From contig CP075492.1 of assembly GCA_021613535.1 (NCBI GenBank), positions 1,116,001-1,180,000 on the forward strand: a stretch of DNA of 64,000 nt, read 5' to 3'. The notes under the pieces are model-generated. The model was not told the DNA's origin, ran no database searches, and was given only the letters and a program-made list of their open reading frames with translations. Below, piece by piece: positions 35,797-46,400 of this stretch. Position 1 is the stretch's first letter, and every line of letters starts with the position of its first letter. The DNA is from Adineta vaga (lineage: Eukaryota; Rotifera). The position numbers were made by a program, and so were the translations under genes.

Positions 35797-37437
35797 TTAC
35801 ATGTATGTCCTTTTTATATCTCGCGAACATGGTCTCCGTAACACTTTTATTATCGTTCTATTCTTCAGTTGAAAATTTTCAAACACTTCTTCAATATCTT
35901 CTAGTAAGACTCCTTTCGTTTCTGGACAGAAAAGATAGACAAATACTACAGCTAATAAACACAGGCCACTGAAAAGATAAAATACTCCATGTATTCCTAA
36001 TGGAGTTATTAACTCCAACATATAAGACATAAGCATACCCAAAAACCAATCACCTGCTGTCGTTATTGAAACAGCTCTAGCTCTCACATTAAGAGGAAAA
36101 ATCTCAGCCGCATAAATCCAAGCGACTGGTCCCCAGGAAAGTGCATAACTAGCTACAAACACAACTGTAAAAATAAGCATTAATACACCAGAACTTGTTT
36201 TGCAATTTATAGTTTCTTCATTCACCGTAGTGTCATTAATAATAGTTTTCACTACATTGCAACCTGTGACAAATAGCGTTGCTGATACAAAATGACCCAC
36301 TATCATACCTAAGCCACAGTATAGAAGAAGTTTTCGACGTCCTAGTCTATCAAATAAGAATAATGCTGGAATTGTACTTAACATATTTGCACCAGATAAA
36401 ATCAATAATGATATGATACCCTTTCCAATAATACTTTCGAAAATGATACCACCAAATACAAATATAATATTAATACCTGATAGTTGTAAAAAAGCGTGTA
36501 CGCCGACACCTATACCGAGTCTTTGAAGCATTTTCTTTGTTGTAAATAGTTCTTTGATTGAAACTTCATTACCCTCTTCTCGTATTGCATCCGCAATAGC
36601 GTCTAATTCAGCAGTTACATCGTCAATTTTACGAATGCGTTTCAAACTTTTCTCTGCTGATTCTCGACCTTTTTCCCTGAATAACCATCGAGGAGTTTCA
36701 GGACAGAAAAATATACCCATCATAATAATAAGTGGTGCAATTAAAATAACTCCATTTGATAATCGCCAACCCCATTTATGATCTTGTAAAAAAAAATTTA
36801 CCACATTAGCAGCAAACAAACCAAGTACTATAGTCATTTGCATAAAGCCAGAAAGCATTCCACGCAAATTTGTTGGAGCTATTTCTGAAGCATATAATGG
36901 ACAAGAAAATGAAGAACATCCAACACCTGCTCCTTCCACAATTCGTCCAATAAGTATAAAAATCATTATCTTTGTTGAACCTCCTGGTGGAAAAATAACC
37001 ATTGAAGTACCAATTATAAAGAGAACGGCTGATGTGAAAATAATGGCTCGACGTCCATATTTTTCTGCTATAAATGAAGAAATGAAGAGAGCACCAAGAG
37101 TACATCCAACATTATATAGTAACGTAAAGAGCACTAAAAACCTTCTGTAATCAGAAGGTAAACCAGCTACTGAAAGATCGCAAACGCTTGCATTTCCATA
37201 TACACCAATACAGAAGTCATTTTTAAATGAACTCATAACAACTATACCACCTGTAACACCTTGATCATAACCCAAAAACCATCCACCTAATGAAGAAAAG
37301 GCAGCTAATAATACAGCAACATGTGGCTTTCCGTAATGAACATTCTTGTGATGATGATTATGAGACACTTCTGTTCCAGATCCCATCGACATTTTGTTGA
37401 TATATTGGCCAGATTCAGCTACAGATTCTAGTGACAT
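35797..37437 (-). CDS. MFS sugar/hexose transporter (SLC2/sugar porter type)
   Basis: Single exon, 546 residues, twelve hydrophobic segments expected for the sugar porter family. Motifs seen: GGWFLGYDQGVTGG in TM1, a GRR motif after TM2 (KYGRRAIIF), PETPRWLF after TM6, QLSGINIIFVFGGIIF in TM7, FDRLGRRKLL after TM8 and CPETKG after TM12. It moves hexoses or related sugars across the plasma membrane by facilitated diffusion or proton symport; the sequence does not decide which. The His-rich N-terminal tail (SHNHHHKNVHYGKPH) is unusual. The TM1 wording (GYDQGVTGG) and absence of introns are more like fungal or plant sugar porters than animal GLUTs, so gene transfer is possible. Start ATG 37437 has no competing upstream methionine. 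Confidence 0.88.
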   Translation of the reverse strand: MSLESVAESGQYINKMSMGSGTEVSHNHHHKNVHYGKPHVAVLLAAFSSLGGWFLGYDQGVTGGIVVMSSFKNDFCIGVYGNASVCDLSVAGLPSDYRRFLVLFTLLYNVGCTLGALFISSFIAEKYGRRAIIFTSAVLFIIGTSMVIFPPGGSTKIMIFILIGRIVEGAGVGCSSFSCPLYASEIAPTNLRGMLSGFMQMTIVLGLFAANVVNFFLQDHKWGWRLSNGVILIAPLIIMMGIFFCPETPRWLFREKGRESAEKSLKRIRKIDDVTAELDAIADAIREEGNEVSIKELFTTKKMLQRLGIGVGVHAFLQLSGINIIFVFGGIIFESIIGKGIISLLILSGANMLSTIPALFLFDRLGRRKLLLYCGLGMIVGHFVSATLFVTGCNVVKTIINDTTVNEETINCKTSSGVLMLIFTVVFVASYALSWGPVAWIYAAEIFPLNVRARAVSITTAGDWFLGMLMSYMLELITPLGIHGVFYLFSGLCLLAVVFVYLFCPETKGVLLEDIEEVFENFQLKNRTIIKVLRRPCSRDIKRTYM

Positions 37438-38566
37438 TTTCTTGATTGTTTTTTTGATTTCCTACAATCAAGCAATACAAATATTCTTTTCAATGATTAT
37501 AGTTTTGATAATTAAGTAATTAAAAAGACTTGTGCTCATATTATTATACATTTCCGCTACGAAATTACGCGGCAGATAACTGCATTAGAAATAATATATT
37601 TAGATATTTTCTTGTGAAAACAGAAGCTCCTCTGTTTTCTCCACGCTTTCAATTTTTTGAAAGATTAAGCATCTATGGTTTGCCAAAGTTTAAAGTGAAA
37701 CATTTTATATAGAAATATATGACAAGACTGATTCCAGTATAAAAAGAGTTGTTATAAAAGATTTGTTGTGAAACTCACTGTTGGCTTCCTTTAATGGTAT
37801 ATGTACGTCTTGCCGATTATGACGATGTTTGATTTTGAGCTGTAGACAAACACTTGTATTTAATCTTTTAATGCTTTTCACTAGAACGATAAAGAATCAA
37901 ATAAATGGTACCGAATAATGTTGTTTTTATCTTATTGCCATTATAATGATCTATGCATTTGCTTGACTTTCAAACTGAATGTTAAACATTATGAATAATA
38001 TCACGAGACTTGTCCAAGCCTAAAAAGATTAAATACGTACCCAAGCAATAATCTATACAAAATAACGGTCGAGTACAATGAAATTATTCATTCGAGTTAA
38101 ATGGTTTCCATTTCTAGAAGAACAATGCGTTTCCTGAGACAAGGATTGAACTCAATCAATGAAGAGTCTAAATGTTTTAGATGAATATATCTCAGATGAA
38201 AGCTGGCATGTTATATTAATAAAAATCCTTTAGCCGCGTCTAGATGCGGTTTGCAATACGAAACGCAACTCGATGCGTCTATTGTGCGTTTCATGTTTAC
38301 ATGGGATGCCCTATATGCCTACTCTCAGATCTTGCTTTGGTATATGTGGTGAAAATGAATCTCCCGGAAATCGCTATAATACATAAAATCTTGATTATCG
38401 ATTGATCAATCTCTATACTGATGGATAAATTTGTTCAACAAAATTAAATTCTTTATATGGTAAACAACTATATTGTGCATCATTTAGTGACTCTTTTTAG
38501 TTTTTACTTCTCTTTTTGTTGTAGAAGTAAATTTATTGTTGATTAGTTATTTATATAAGAACATAA
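37438..38566. other. Intergenic, no gene seen
   Basis: About 1.1 kb upstream of the transporter. Stops in all frames. A short GC-richer phrase at 38235-38300 is unexplained. No repeat recognised. Confidence 0.4.
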
Positions 38567-39590
38567 TTATAAATTTAATGAATTATGATCGTTGAGCCAT
38601 TTAGGAACATCTTGATGTGATAGGTTTAAAAATTTGCGTAAATCGTCTGCAATATCCCAATTGTCTTCGTTAAAGAATGATGTTACTTGACCTAAACATG
38701 GATAAATAAGAATAAAATACAAATTCGTTTTCGAATCATTTTTCTTCTCTGTATATATATTACCAGTATTACGATTTACTCGTCCAATACATTCTCTATA
38801 TACATAAATATCATTTGATAAATCAAAGTTAACGATATGTTGAATATTTCTACAATCATCAGATGCATAAAAATAGAATTTGTTTTACAAATAAATGCTT
38901 ACATAAGATCGGTACCACGCATAGCAACAATAGTTGACAAAAGAATTTGTGTTCGACCAGTTTTAAACGATTGAATAGCTTCTTCACGTTGAGATTGTTG
39001 TTTATTACCGTGTATACTAGTTATAGGATAATGATGATTTCGAAGAAATTCATCGAGCATATCAACACCACGTCTTGTCTTTGCATACACTAATGTTGTC
39101 AATGGATTCATATCTTAAAGTTATAGTCAAAGCAAAATATATTGTTTTGTTCATTCTTACCATTTTGTTTATTGAGCAAATCGAGAAGGTATGAATATTT
39201 TTGATTATTTTCAACCCATACAACTGTTTGTTTGACATCTTCTTTAGTTAGATTTGAACTATGTCTATCCTCTTGTTGTTCAATATGATCAGTTTTGACA
39301 ATATTTGATGCCATGTAAACTTTTTTACGCTTTCAAAAGAAGAATGAATACTATATAGATGAGAATAAGTTTTAGAGGGAGAGAAGAAAGTTTTTTCTTG
39401 CACCATATTTTGTCACATTGAGTAACAAGAGAACGAGAATGATGAAAGAAAACGTTTTTTTCTTGCAATGTGATTGATATTACTGAATCATATTTTAAAT
39501 ATTCTTTGGCGGTGCGAATATTTGTCGATAAAGGAGAGGTGCAAATTAAAGTGTCTTCTATAGCCACACGTTCATCCATATCTTTAAGAA
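38567..39590 (-). pseudogene. DDX3/Ded1-type DEAD-box helicase relic (C-terminal half)
   Basis: Only the end of helicase domain 1 and most of domain 2 are present. From the 5' side: a degraded TNIRTAKEYLKYDSVISITL, a broken stretch, then VKQTVVWVENNQKYSYLLDL. After an intron come PLTTLVYAKTRRGVDMLDEF, SIHGNKQQSQREEAIQSF and MRGTDL. A second intron precedes IQHIVNFDLSND, and a third precedes TSFFNEDNWDIADDLRKFL and VPKWLNDHN before the TAA at 38567. Motifs I (AxxGxGKT), DEAD and SAT are absent, and motif VI is altered (HRIGRTGR expected, RECIGRVNR seen). Introns are preserved, so it derives from a genomic duplication, not retroposition. An RNA helicase copy in decay. Confidence 0.72.
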
Positions 39591-39875
39591 TTATTTTTTG
39601 AGATTTTTTTATTCTATGAGATGAATATATTAGTAGAACAAAATGAAATATAATCGATCTAATGTTTATTTCAATCCATATTTTTGTTCATTCTTTTCTA
39701 ATCAAATTTAGTATGATCTAAATCATCATCGTAATCTCCACATGTATCATTTAGAAATCAAATAACATCAGTATTTGATTTAATGAAAACGATATCATCA
39801 CAATTACCAAAATGAATACCATAGTCTAACCACTTTCTTCATTGATCATTTCATGTTTAACATAGACTCGAAGAT

Positions 39876-39917
39876 GCGGGTGTCCCATAGACGAATATCC
39901 AAATCCACACCCTCAAG
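39876..39917. repeat. Telomere-like hairpin element (copy j)
   Basis: Small copy: GCGGGTGTCCCATAG, then CAAATCCACACCCTCAAG. Only the ends pair well. Confidence 0.5.
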
Positions 39918-39988
39918 GTTTAATATCTGATTCCAGTTCATTCCAATGTACTGATGAACGTTTATAGAAATGGGGGAAATCGTGCTTT

Positions 39989-40013
39989 TCTCTCTCTCTC
40001 TCTCTCTCTCTCT
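39989..40013. repeat. (TC)n microsatellite
   Basis: About twelve TC dinucleotides in an uninterrupted run. Confidence 0.9.
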
Positions 40014-40127
40014 GTTCGGTCGTGCTGTTAAAGCCAAATGATTTTATTTATACAGGATAAGAACAGAAAAAAAGACGGATTTTCTTTCTATCATCCAAGC
40101 ATCGATTGATAACGAGTAAGTAGACAA

Positions 40128-40577
40128 ATGCATATTTTTAATAAGGTTTTTTTTATCAGAGACATAGAATGTATTTATTTTATCTCCATCTTTATTCACA
40201 CTCTAACATTGAGATTAAGTCCTCTTTGTGATTTTCATAAGAACATTGCCGATGGAATCGTTCAAGTTGATGTCAATTTCGAAGCAACAATTAATAAAAC
40301 AACATCATCACATCAAGATGGAGACAGTTGCCAAATTCGTTTCACGATTGATGCTGATACACCACTACCCACTAGTAGACAAAGAAAACATATAGGCTTT
40401 GAAATTTATTTCAAAGCAAAACCTAAACAGACAGGTCATGCATGGTGTGACGCTGTGCCGAAAGGAAGACCAGGCACGGGCGTTGATATGAAAGAAAGTA
40501 CAGAGGGACCGATAACTAAGGAGTTTCTTAATAAGGATACGGTAACATATTCGATTACTACGTACACTTTGAAATAA
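40128..40577 (+). CDS. Small protein of unknown function
   Basis: A frame of 149 residues. From about residue 38 onward it looks clearly coding: NIADGIVQVDVNFEATINK, CQIRFTIDADTPLPTSRQRK, IGFEIYFKAKPKQTGHAWCD, ITKEFLNKDTVTYSITTYTL. These alternating strands suggest a small beta-sandwich-like fold. The N-terminal third is hydrophobic and may instead be intron or signal sequence. Possible acceptors lie at TTTTTATCAG (ends about 40160) and TTTTCATAAG (ends about 40242), so the true start is unsettled. It is not recognised as any family; no paralogue is seen in the window. Confidence 0.5.
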   Translation: MHIFNKVFFIRDIECIYFISIFIHTLTLRLSPLCDFHKNIADGIVQVDVNFEATINKTTSSHQDGDSCQIRFTIDADTPLPTSRQRKHIGFEIYFKAKPKQTGHAWCDAVPKGRPGTGVDMKESTEGPITKEFLNKDTVTYSITTYTLK

Positions 40578-40995
40578 TAAATGATCGTATTATTCACATA
40601 GTTCTTTTCTTTGATTCTTAATAAATATTAATGAAGAATAAAAATTTCGATGATCTTGATCTTTTTGTGGTCGTGATGATTATCACCGTTGTTTTCATTA
40701 CTGTTTTATAGCTGTGAATGTAATTATTGTTGAAAACTGACATCGTTGTTGATAAATAATTCGAAACAATAAATTTGTGTATAGTGTTGATCATTTAAAT
40801 AAAACAAATCAAGTAAATTGATAGAAGATTTCAAACAATGACAATTTGAAATCATAGTTTTTATTTGATTAAATATGAGTACAATACAACATCTTCTATT
40901 TTAGGATTACAATACAATAGTGAAATGATGGAAGGGATAAAGATAAGTTTGCTTCTCTTTTGTTTATTTATTCCATATCTAATTCTTTTTCTCAT
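40578..40995. other. Intergenic between convergent genes
   Basis: AT-rich, with AATAAA-type signals for both directions (AATAAATATTAATG near 40620; TTTATT near 40970). No hairpin element here. Confidence 0.4.
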
Positions 40996-42000
40996 TCAAT
41001 TTGTAGGTACAATACGTCGTCGTAATATTTTTATTTGAATAATTTCTTTGAATTTTTGTCGAAATATATTTGATGTTAAAATAAAATTGAGAAATGTCAA
41101 AGCATAAACTAAATAAACTAAATCAAAAAATAGATTATTTAAAAATGTATCCATTAAAGCATAAGATCCTGTTAATGAACTAAGACCAAAATATGTTCGA
41201 TAAACACTATACACTGTATATGGAATATTTAAAATCATGTAAATAATTACTTGATTTATTAACATTTTATGAAGTTGTGTTTCTTTTCTTGATAGACGAC
41301 CAGGTATTGTCATAGTTTCACTTCTTTCATTTATTACATTTGGTAAAATACGTTGTTTACTTCGATGAATATTGCGAATAGTACGAAATCCAAAGAATAA
41401 TAATAACACAATAGGGAAAATTCCATTTTCGATTAGAAAATATAAATAAAAATATGTCGAAATAGTCACATCATTAATTCTACATTTGTTGTTTTTCACA
41501 TCAATAGTAATAAGAATTTGAATATAGAAAAGTAACCAAATGATGATATTGATAATAATAAGACGAAAAGCAATCTTTGGTGAACTCCATCGACGAAGAC
41601 GAACATCACTAGAACTACAAGCATACCGATCTGCTGAAGCAAATATGATGTTATATCGAGCAATAACAGTAGAACTATAAAATATATAGAAACGAATCTT
41701 ACAAAACCATGATGGAACAGAATTAACTGGAACACTATAACCATATTGAATCATTCGAATAAAAGTTGCACAATTGAAAATAAAGAGTTGTGCAATACTT
41801 GATGCTATGAAATACATAGCACAAGGACTCTTACGAAATGCTGGTTGATAAAATACAATACAAGTCAGAACTGCTCCAATGTTACCAATAATAAATATAA
41901 AACAATCAAGACATTGTGAATTGATTTGTATCAAGAAGTTGAAGAGAGCAATTAATTGAGTTTCTCTATCTATAGCAACAGTTGTTGTAGTATTACTCAT
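40996..42000 (-). CDS. Rhodopsin-like 7TM receptor
   Basis: Single exon, 334 residues, intact. The N terminus has two or three glycosylation-type Asn. Seven hydrophobic segments follow, with TM1 FIIGNIGAVLTCIVF (GN motif), a conserved Cys before TM3 (SWFCKIRFYIF), ASADRYACSS at the TM3 end (DRY motif), and a Cys in the second extracellular loop (NNKCRIND). TM6 and TM7 end in LTFLNFILTSNIFRQKF. Typical of the large bdelloid families of class A-like receptors, probably chemosensory or peptide receptors; ligand unknown. A TTTTGATAG acceptor-like sequence directly precedes ATG 42000, compatible with spliced-leader addition. Confidence 0.85.
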   Translation of the reverse strand: MSNTTTTVAIDRETQLIALFNFLIQINSQCLDCFIFIIGNIGAVLTCIVFYQPAFRKSPCAMYFIASSIAQLFIFNCATFIRMIQYGYSVPVNSVPSWFCKIRFYIFYSSTVIARYNIIFASADRYACSSSDVRLRRWSSPKIAFRLIIINIIIWLLFYIQILITIDVKNNKCRINDVTISTYFYLYFLIENGIFPIVLLLFFGFRTIRNIHRSKQRILPNVINERSETMTIPGRLSRKETQLHKMLINQVIIYMILNIPYTVYSVYRTYFGLSSLTGSYALMDTFLNNLFFDLVYLVYALTFLNFILTSNIFRQKFKEIIQIKILRRRIVPTN

Positions 42001-43530
42001 CTATCAAAATGTAGAAGAAAGAAGAATATTCATTTATTCCATTAGTCAATTAAGTACAAAATCCAGTAGTGATTTTTTTCCTCTATACTCTTTTGCGAAG
42101 CAGAAACTATTTATGATAAAAATGGATTAAATCAAATTTAAAGGCATAGTAATTGGGAAAATACTTTATGGTGCACACTACGAATGTCGTAACCTCTGAT
42201 AAATTTTACATACCAAACACTAATGACATATTTTGTAAAAAATATACATAAACCATTCAAATTGATCTACATAAATATGAAATTGATTGAATAAAATTGT
42301 GTAACAAATTGGTATGACATTTTAGGGTTTTCTTATAATGGGTGAGAGAGTAGATCAAGTTAAAGGTTACGAAAATTTTTACAGGGCGAAGAAGGTTGTC
42401 AGAATGTCTTGTCGTGCAGACCTCTAAATGAACACATCTGATAGTTTTATAGTCAAAAGACCGAGAGAGCGAATGTCGAAAGTGTCGATGTGAGTGTTGA
42501 TTTAAGAAAATCACATCCACACATTGATTCTTGATCTAAACAACTACCACGTTTATTTTCGGTCTTTTTACATTCAATCTTAAAAAGTGTATGACCAGAT
42601 CTATATAAAATGGTTCTAGACATATAAAGGGTATCTTTTGCTTCAGTATTACACATATGTGCTTATACATTGGTCATTCTATTATATGCACAATCCTAAG
42701 AACAGTACTTACTTCAGACGTATTTTATAAAGATTTTGTTCTGTTTCTCGATCGATAAGAATAGATTTTACAAGAAATAAACGAAGATAAGTAACTTGAA
42801 GAAAAGAAAAGTATTGAACGAATCAAAAACAAATGTTCAGTTTTCAAAATTCGTAATTATTGTTCGAGAAAAAGAGAATTAAATAACTATACGCCTTAGT
42901 TAACGTGTTAAGATGTGTATAATGAATGTAAGTTTTATGTTTAATTATGGAATCTATTCACGTGTTTATTTAATTATCTTTTATGAATCTTAGGATAATA
43001 CAGTTTAAGCAAAATATGAGATTCGCATTATTTTTTCGTAGCCCGGGGAAATTGATGTAATGATCTTAAAAATATTAATGATCTAATTATGTTGTGAAAA
43101 TTGAAATTTTTTATTTATTTATAGGGTCGTTGTGCATTCTTTACCCAATAAAGAATATACATAAATGATCGTTCAATGATAACAAAAGTCAAATTATACT
43201 TTTATCTTCGTATTGTGTTGAGGGTGTGGTGTGTGTGTGTGTGTCGGATAGGAGAGTAGTCTCACCCACATCCGGCAATCACGGAACGCAAAAATAGTTA
43301 TCTCACAGCTCTCTGCTACCTAATGCTTTGTTTCGAATATTATTTTAGAGTGTCTTTGTCAAGAAAATACATGCTCATCCTTATCTGTAATACTTCAGTT
43401 TATTTTCTCTCTACCGATATCATAAGTCACCTCAAGAAAACAATAAATAAATACTAGAGTCTCATCGAAGAGTTCTTTGTATTCATCTAAAACCTGTTTG
43501 CAACGCTTCATGCAAATAAATTCTCACATA
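42001..43530. other. Intergenic, no gene seen
   Basis: About 1.5 kb between divergent genes; the small minus frames at 42257-42656 have no domain. Contains hairpin copy k at 43218. Confidence 0.4.
43218..43274. repeat. Telomere-like hairpin element (copy k)
   Basis: TTGAGGGTGTGG followed by a (GT)n run, a core GGATAGGAGAGTAGTCTCAC and a short right arm CCACATCC. The core is shared in part with copies m and o. Confidence 0.65.
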
Positions 43531-44087
43531 ATGAACAAAGCTATCGTTACTGCGCTTATACTTCTGATATTTGCCGGTAAGAACAAATCAAATGTCTTGT
43601 AATCTTTCAATGGCATCGTAGGAATATTTTTACAGATATGAAGGAGTGCGCATCAATGACGAACGAGACATCCGTACGTTTTGCGCATAGTTGCTATTAT
43701 TGTGCACGACGTTGTCCAAATCCTTTCCATCCTAATTCGCCATTCGTGGCTACTACAACTTCGATCATGGGCTGGTGTGCTGTAAGTTCAGCTTTTGCTA
43801 AATTTATAATGTTATTCACAGTTCTTCTGAAAATATTTTGTGTTGGCTTATTTTTGTAGAGAATGGCATTGGCTAAGGAGAAAGGTAGTCCTTATACAAT
43901 GGGTGCTGCCATAAGTGGTAGTTGCACTACCAATGGATGCTCATGGCGACATACCAGCTCTGGTAGAGTCTGGTACTGTTGCTGTAGTTTGGACCTATGC
44001 AATACAAGTAGTTCAATATCGAAATCATCTATTGTACTGTTGATAAGTGCGGCCATGTTGATAATTGAATCAAACAGAGCAAATTGA
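43531..44087 (+). CDS. Secreted GPI-type Ly6/three-finger-like protein
   Basis: Three exons, 43531-43576, 43636-43781 and 43860-44087, phases consistent; 139 residues. Signal peptide MNKAIVTALILLIFA, then a cysteine-rich domain: HSCYYCARRC, MGWCARMALAKEKGS, GSCTTNGCSW, WYCCCSLDLCN. The final CC..DLCN is the hallmark end of Ly6/uPAR domains. The protein ends in a hydrophobic tail (SSIVLLISAAMLIIES), as expected for a GPI anchor. Ly6-type proteins act at the cell surface as ligand or receptor modulators. The role here is unknown. The first Cys-Cys spacing is compatible with the fold but not diagnostic. Confidence 0.72.
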
Positions 44088-45901
44088 GTTTCTATCTTGT
44101 ATTTTTTGAGTATTGTCATCACAAATTTATCATCATACTAGAAAATAAATAACTAGTTTTGAGTGATTATATCTTCACTCCTCAGTATTCAACTATAAGA
44201 AATCGGATCAATATTGATCAACTATTGATTTAATTATAGTATACGCTTTGAATCTGTCTCACGCCAATTACCAGGTTCTTAACTCTTCAAGTCTGGAATT
44301 ATTCTCTATACATTTAAATTTGTTGCTATTTCATATAAGCGTTTACTTTAGAAAAAATATCACGAGATACATCACTCAGAATTCTTTCCAAGCGCGATGG
44401 TTTTCAAAACAATTTATAAGATACAAACCACTTCACATTCAGTACATTCGTACGAAGTATCTTTCTTTTGTCTTAGTCTCTTCACAGTATCTACGCAAAC
44501 GTAATATTTGGTTCTTGGATTTTTCTGATTTGCTGTGAGTCGGAAAGCACTTTCAAAAGATATGGTTGACGGATTGAGCTTCCCATCTGAATATCATATT
44601 TTTCAATAATTTCTCAAATTAACTCAAGTCGAAAAGAAGCCAAACGAAGATTGACATTAATCGGATGATATGAAACAAACCGAAAATCAAACTAAAACTA
44701 ATGGTGAGTTCGATATGGCTATATGAGTTCTAATTTAAGTTCGAGTACGTACCATGTGAATCTTCACCCTCACTCTCACTCTCAGACTGCATAGATTTGG
44801 CTTTTACCAACTAAAATACGTGCGTCAATAAAAATTGTCATGATATTGTTATGATAGATAAGATAATATGTTTGTTAACTAACATATTGAAAAAAGTTCA
44901 AGTATTCATGTCGAGAACTAAATATTGTAACATGTGCGCGTATAAATACACAAATGTTTTTAATCAGAAGTGTACATTTGAGAACAATGAAATGAAGCAT
45001 ATCATGAGAGTAGATGTGGGGTGAGGGTGTTAGTGTGGATCCAGAGACTAGTCACACACTCACACCCTCAAAATGCATTAAATAACATTTTATTTATAGA
45101 AAAAATATATACTTTGCACACCTATAACATGACAATATTAAATTGAGACAAATAATAACTTATTCAACATGATTAATGTTTGGATTATAATTTTTCTTGA
45201 TATCATTTGCTATTCTATGTTGGAAAAAGATAATGAGAAGAAAATAACACATGTTTGTTTCTATATGCTGACGTATGACACAGTATAGACGTCATTTTTT
45301 TCGAGCAAATAGACAAAAACAAAATGAGATAGGATGTATTTTTTGCGTAGTTTTACATAGTTTGAATTAGAAAGATTTCCTTTTGATGAAATTTATTGTA
45401 ATAAGAAGATTACTGGATTTATTCAAATATAATTTATAATTAAAATGTAGTTATTTTAAATTATGTAGATGACTTTTGTATCTTGTTCATTCACAATTAT
45501 TTGAGTATAGAAAACGAATATTATACTTGTGTACAGATAAAAAAAAGATTGTATTCGTGTCTATTGACATAGATAGTTCCATTTTTGTTTTCTCGGTGGT
45601 ATATTGTCGCATAATTATAGAATGATTATGTCAAATAAGAGAAGAAGCCCATGTGTTTTTAAGATAACGGACATTTGTTTTATCAATGAGTGGGTTTCTT
45701 CCTTTTTCCTAAATTAGTAGCAAATGGCATCAACTATAATCTGATAACAAAATCACACGAAGAATCATGTGCTATTAAAAAAGTAAAAGACATAATTTAA
45801 AACGGGTCATTTGTGAATAATACTTGGAAACATTATACTTTACTTCCCGTTTGTTATCAGTGGAAGTGATTGACAGATGTATGAAATTTCACATCGATGG
45901 A
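44088..45901. other. Intergenic, no gene seen
   Basis: About 1.8 kb of AT-rich sequence containing hairpin copy m and, at 44766-44790, a CTCACTCTCACTCTC stretch that may be a decayed half element. No coding region recognised. Confidence 0.4.
45013..45070. repeat. Telomere-like hairpin element (copy m)
   Basis: GATGTGGGGTGAGGGTGT ... GGATCCAGAGACTAG ... CACACACTCACACCCTCA. Clear inverted symmetry with a palindromic core. Confidence 0.7.
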
Positions 45902-45911
45902 CTATATATAG
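45902..45911 (+). promoter_or_regulatory. TATA-box-like sequence of the defensin-like gene
   Basis: CTATATATAG lies about 77 bases upstream of a GTAAGT donor (45979) that opens a 57-nt intron in the 5' untranslated region. That intron ends at 46035, two bases before the ATG. Spacing fits a TATA box with transcription starting near 45935. Confidence 0.5.
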
Positions 45912-46037
45912 ATGAACGAATTCGTTTATTGTGGAAAAGCATCTTTTATTTAACAAGTTTTCAAATCATCAAAAAGAAGTAAGTAGACGCAGTGGAATTA
46001 AATTTAGAAAGAATGAAAAGCATATATTTATGTAGTT

Positions 46038-46345
46038 ATGGCAACTTCAAAAAGTTTCATGATGATAATTGTATTCGTTGTTGTTGTGTTTCTAACAGTA
46101 GAAGCAATGGATCAATTCAATGTAACTTCGAATGATGGTAAGAACAAAGATTTGAATATTCTATATTTGTAAACAAAATGATTATAGACAATAATATACC
46201 TGACGAACGTAATGTGTTCTATTGTGACGGAACAACTCCAATCGATGACATCAGATGTACAGCATGGTGCAAATTGAAACGTTTTAAAGATGGTATATGC
46301 ATGTTATACGAAGAAAAAATCCGTTGTTTCTGCTATGATTGGTAA
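46038..46345 (+). CDS. Secreted CS-alpha-beta (defensin-like) peptide
   Basis: Two coding exons, 46038-46137 and 46188-46345, joined in phase 1 over a 50-nt intron; 85 residues. It has a strong signal peptide (MMIIVFVVVVFLTVEA), then an acidic pro-region. The mature part has six cysteines in the order C...C-x3-C...C...C-x-C: FYCDG, CTAWCK, DGICM, RCFCYDW. The C-x3-C helix pair, the G-x-C before the fourth cysteine and the C-x-C end are the defining pattern of the cysteine-stabilised alpha-beta fold, used by invertebrate and plant defensins. It is most likely an extracellular antimicrobial or signalling peptide; activity is inferred from the pattern alone. A TATA box and a 5' UTR intron support it as a real gene. 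Confidence 0.7.
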
Positions 46346-46375
46346 ACAACAAACTTCAATGCGTAATTAATCCAG

Positions 46376-46400
46376 AAGTGGGTGTGGGTTTGAGGGTTTG
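46376..46400. repeat. Half hairpin element (copy n)
   Basis: AAGTGGGTGTGGGTTTGAGG, G-rich arm only, 31 bases beyond the defensin-like stop codon. No paired right arm seen. Confidence 0.45.

Larger units (their letters stand above)
39591..40127. other. Intergenic with hairpin element and (TC)n run
   Basis: No gene; contains hairpin copy j and a dinucleotide tract, listed separately. A GTAAGT at about 40113-40118 could be the donor of a 5' untranslated exon of the next gene. Confidence 0.4.

Noticed and set aside
44248-44538. 96-codon plus-strand frame after the Ly6-like gene
   Set aside because: No domain, irregular codon use and no promoter or splice support.
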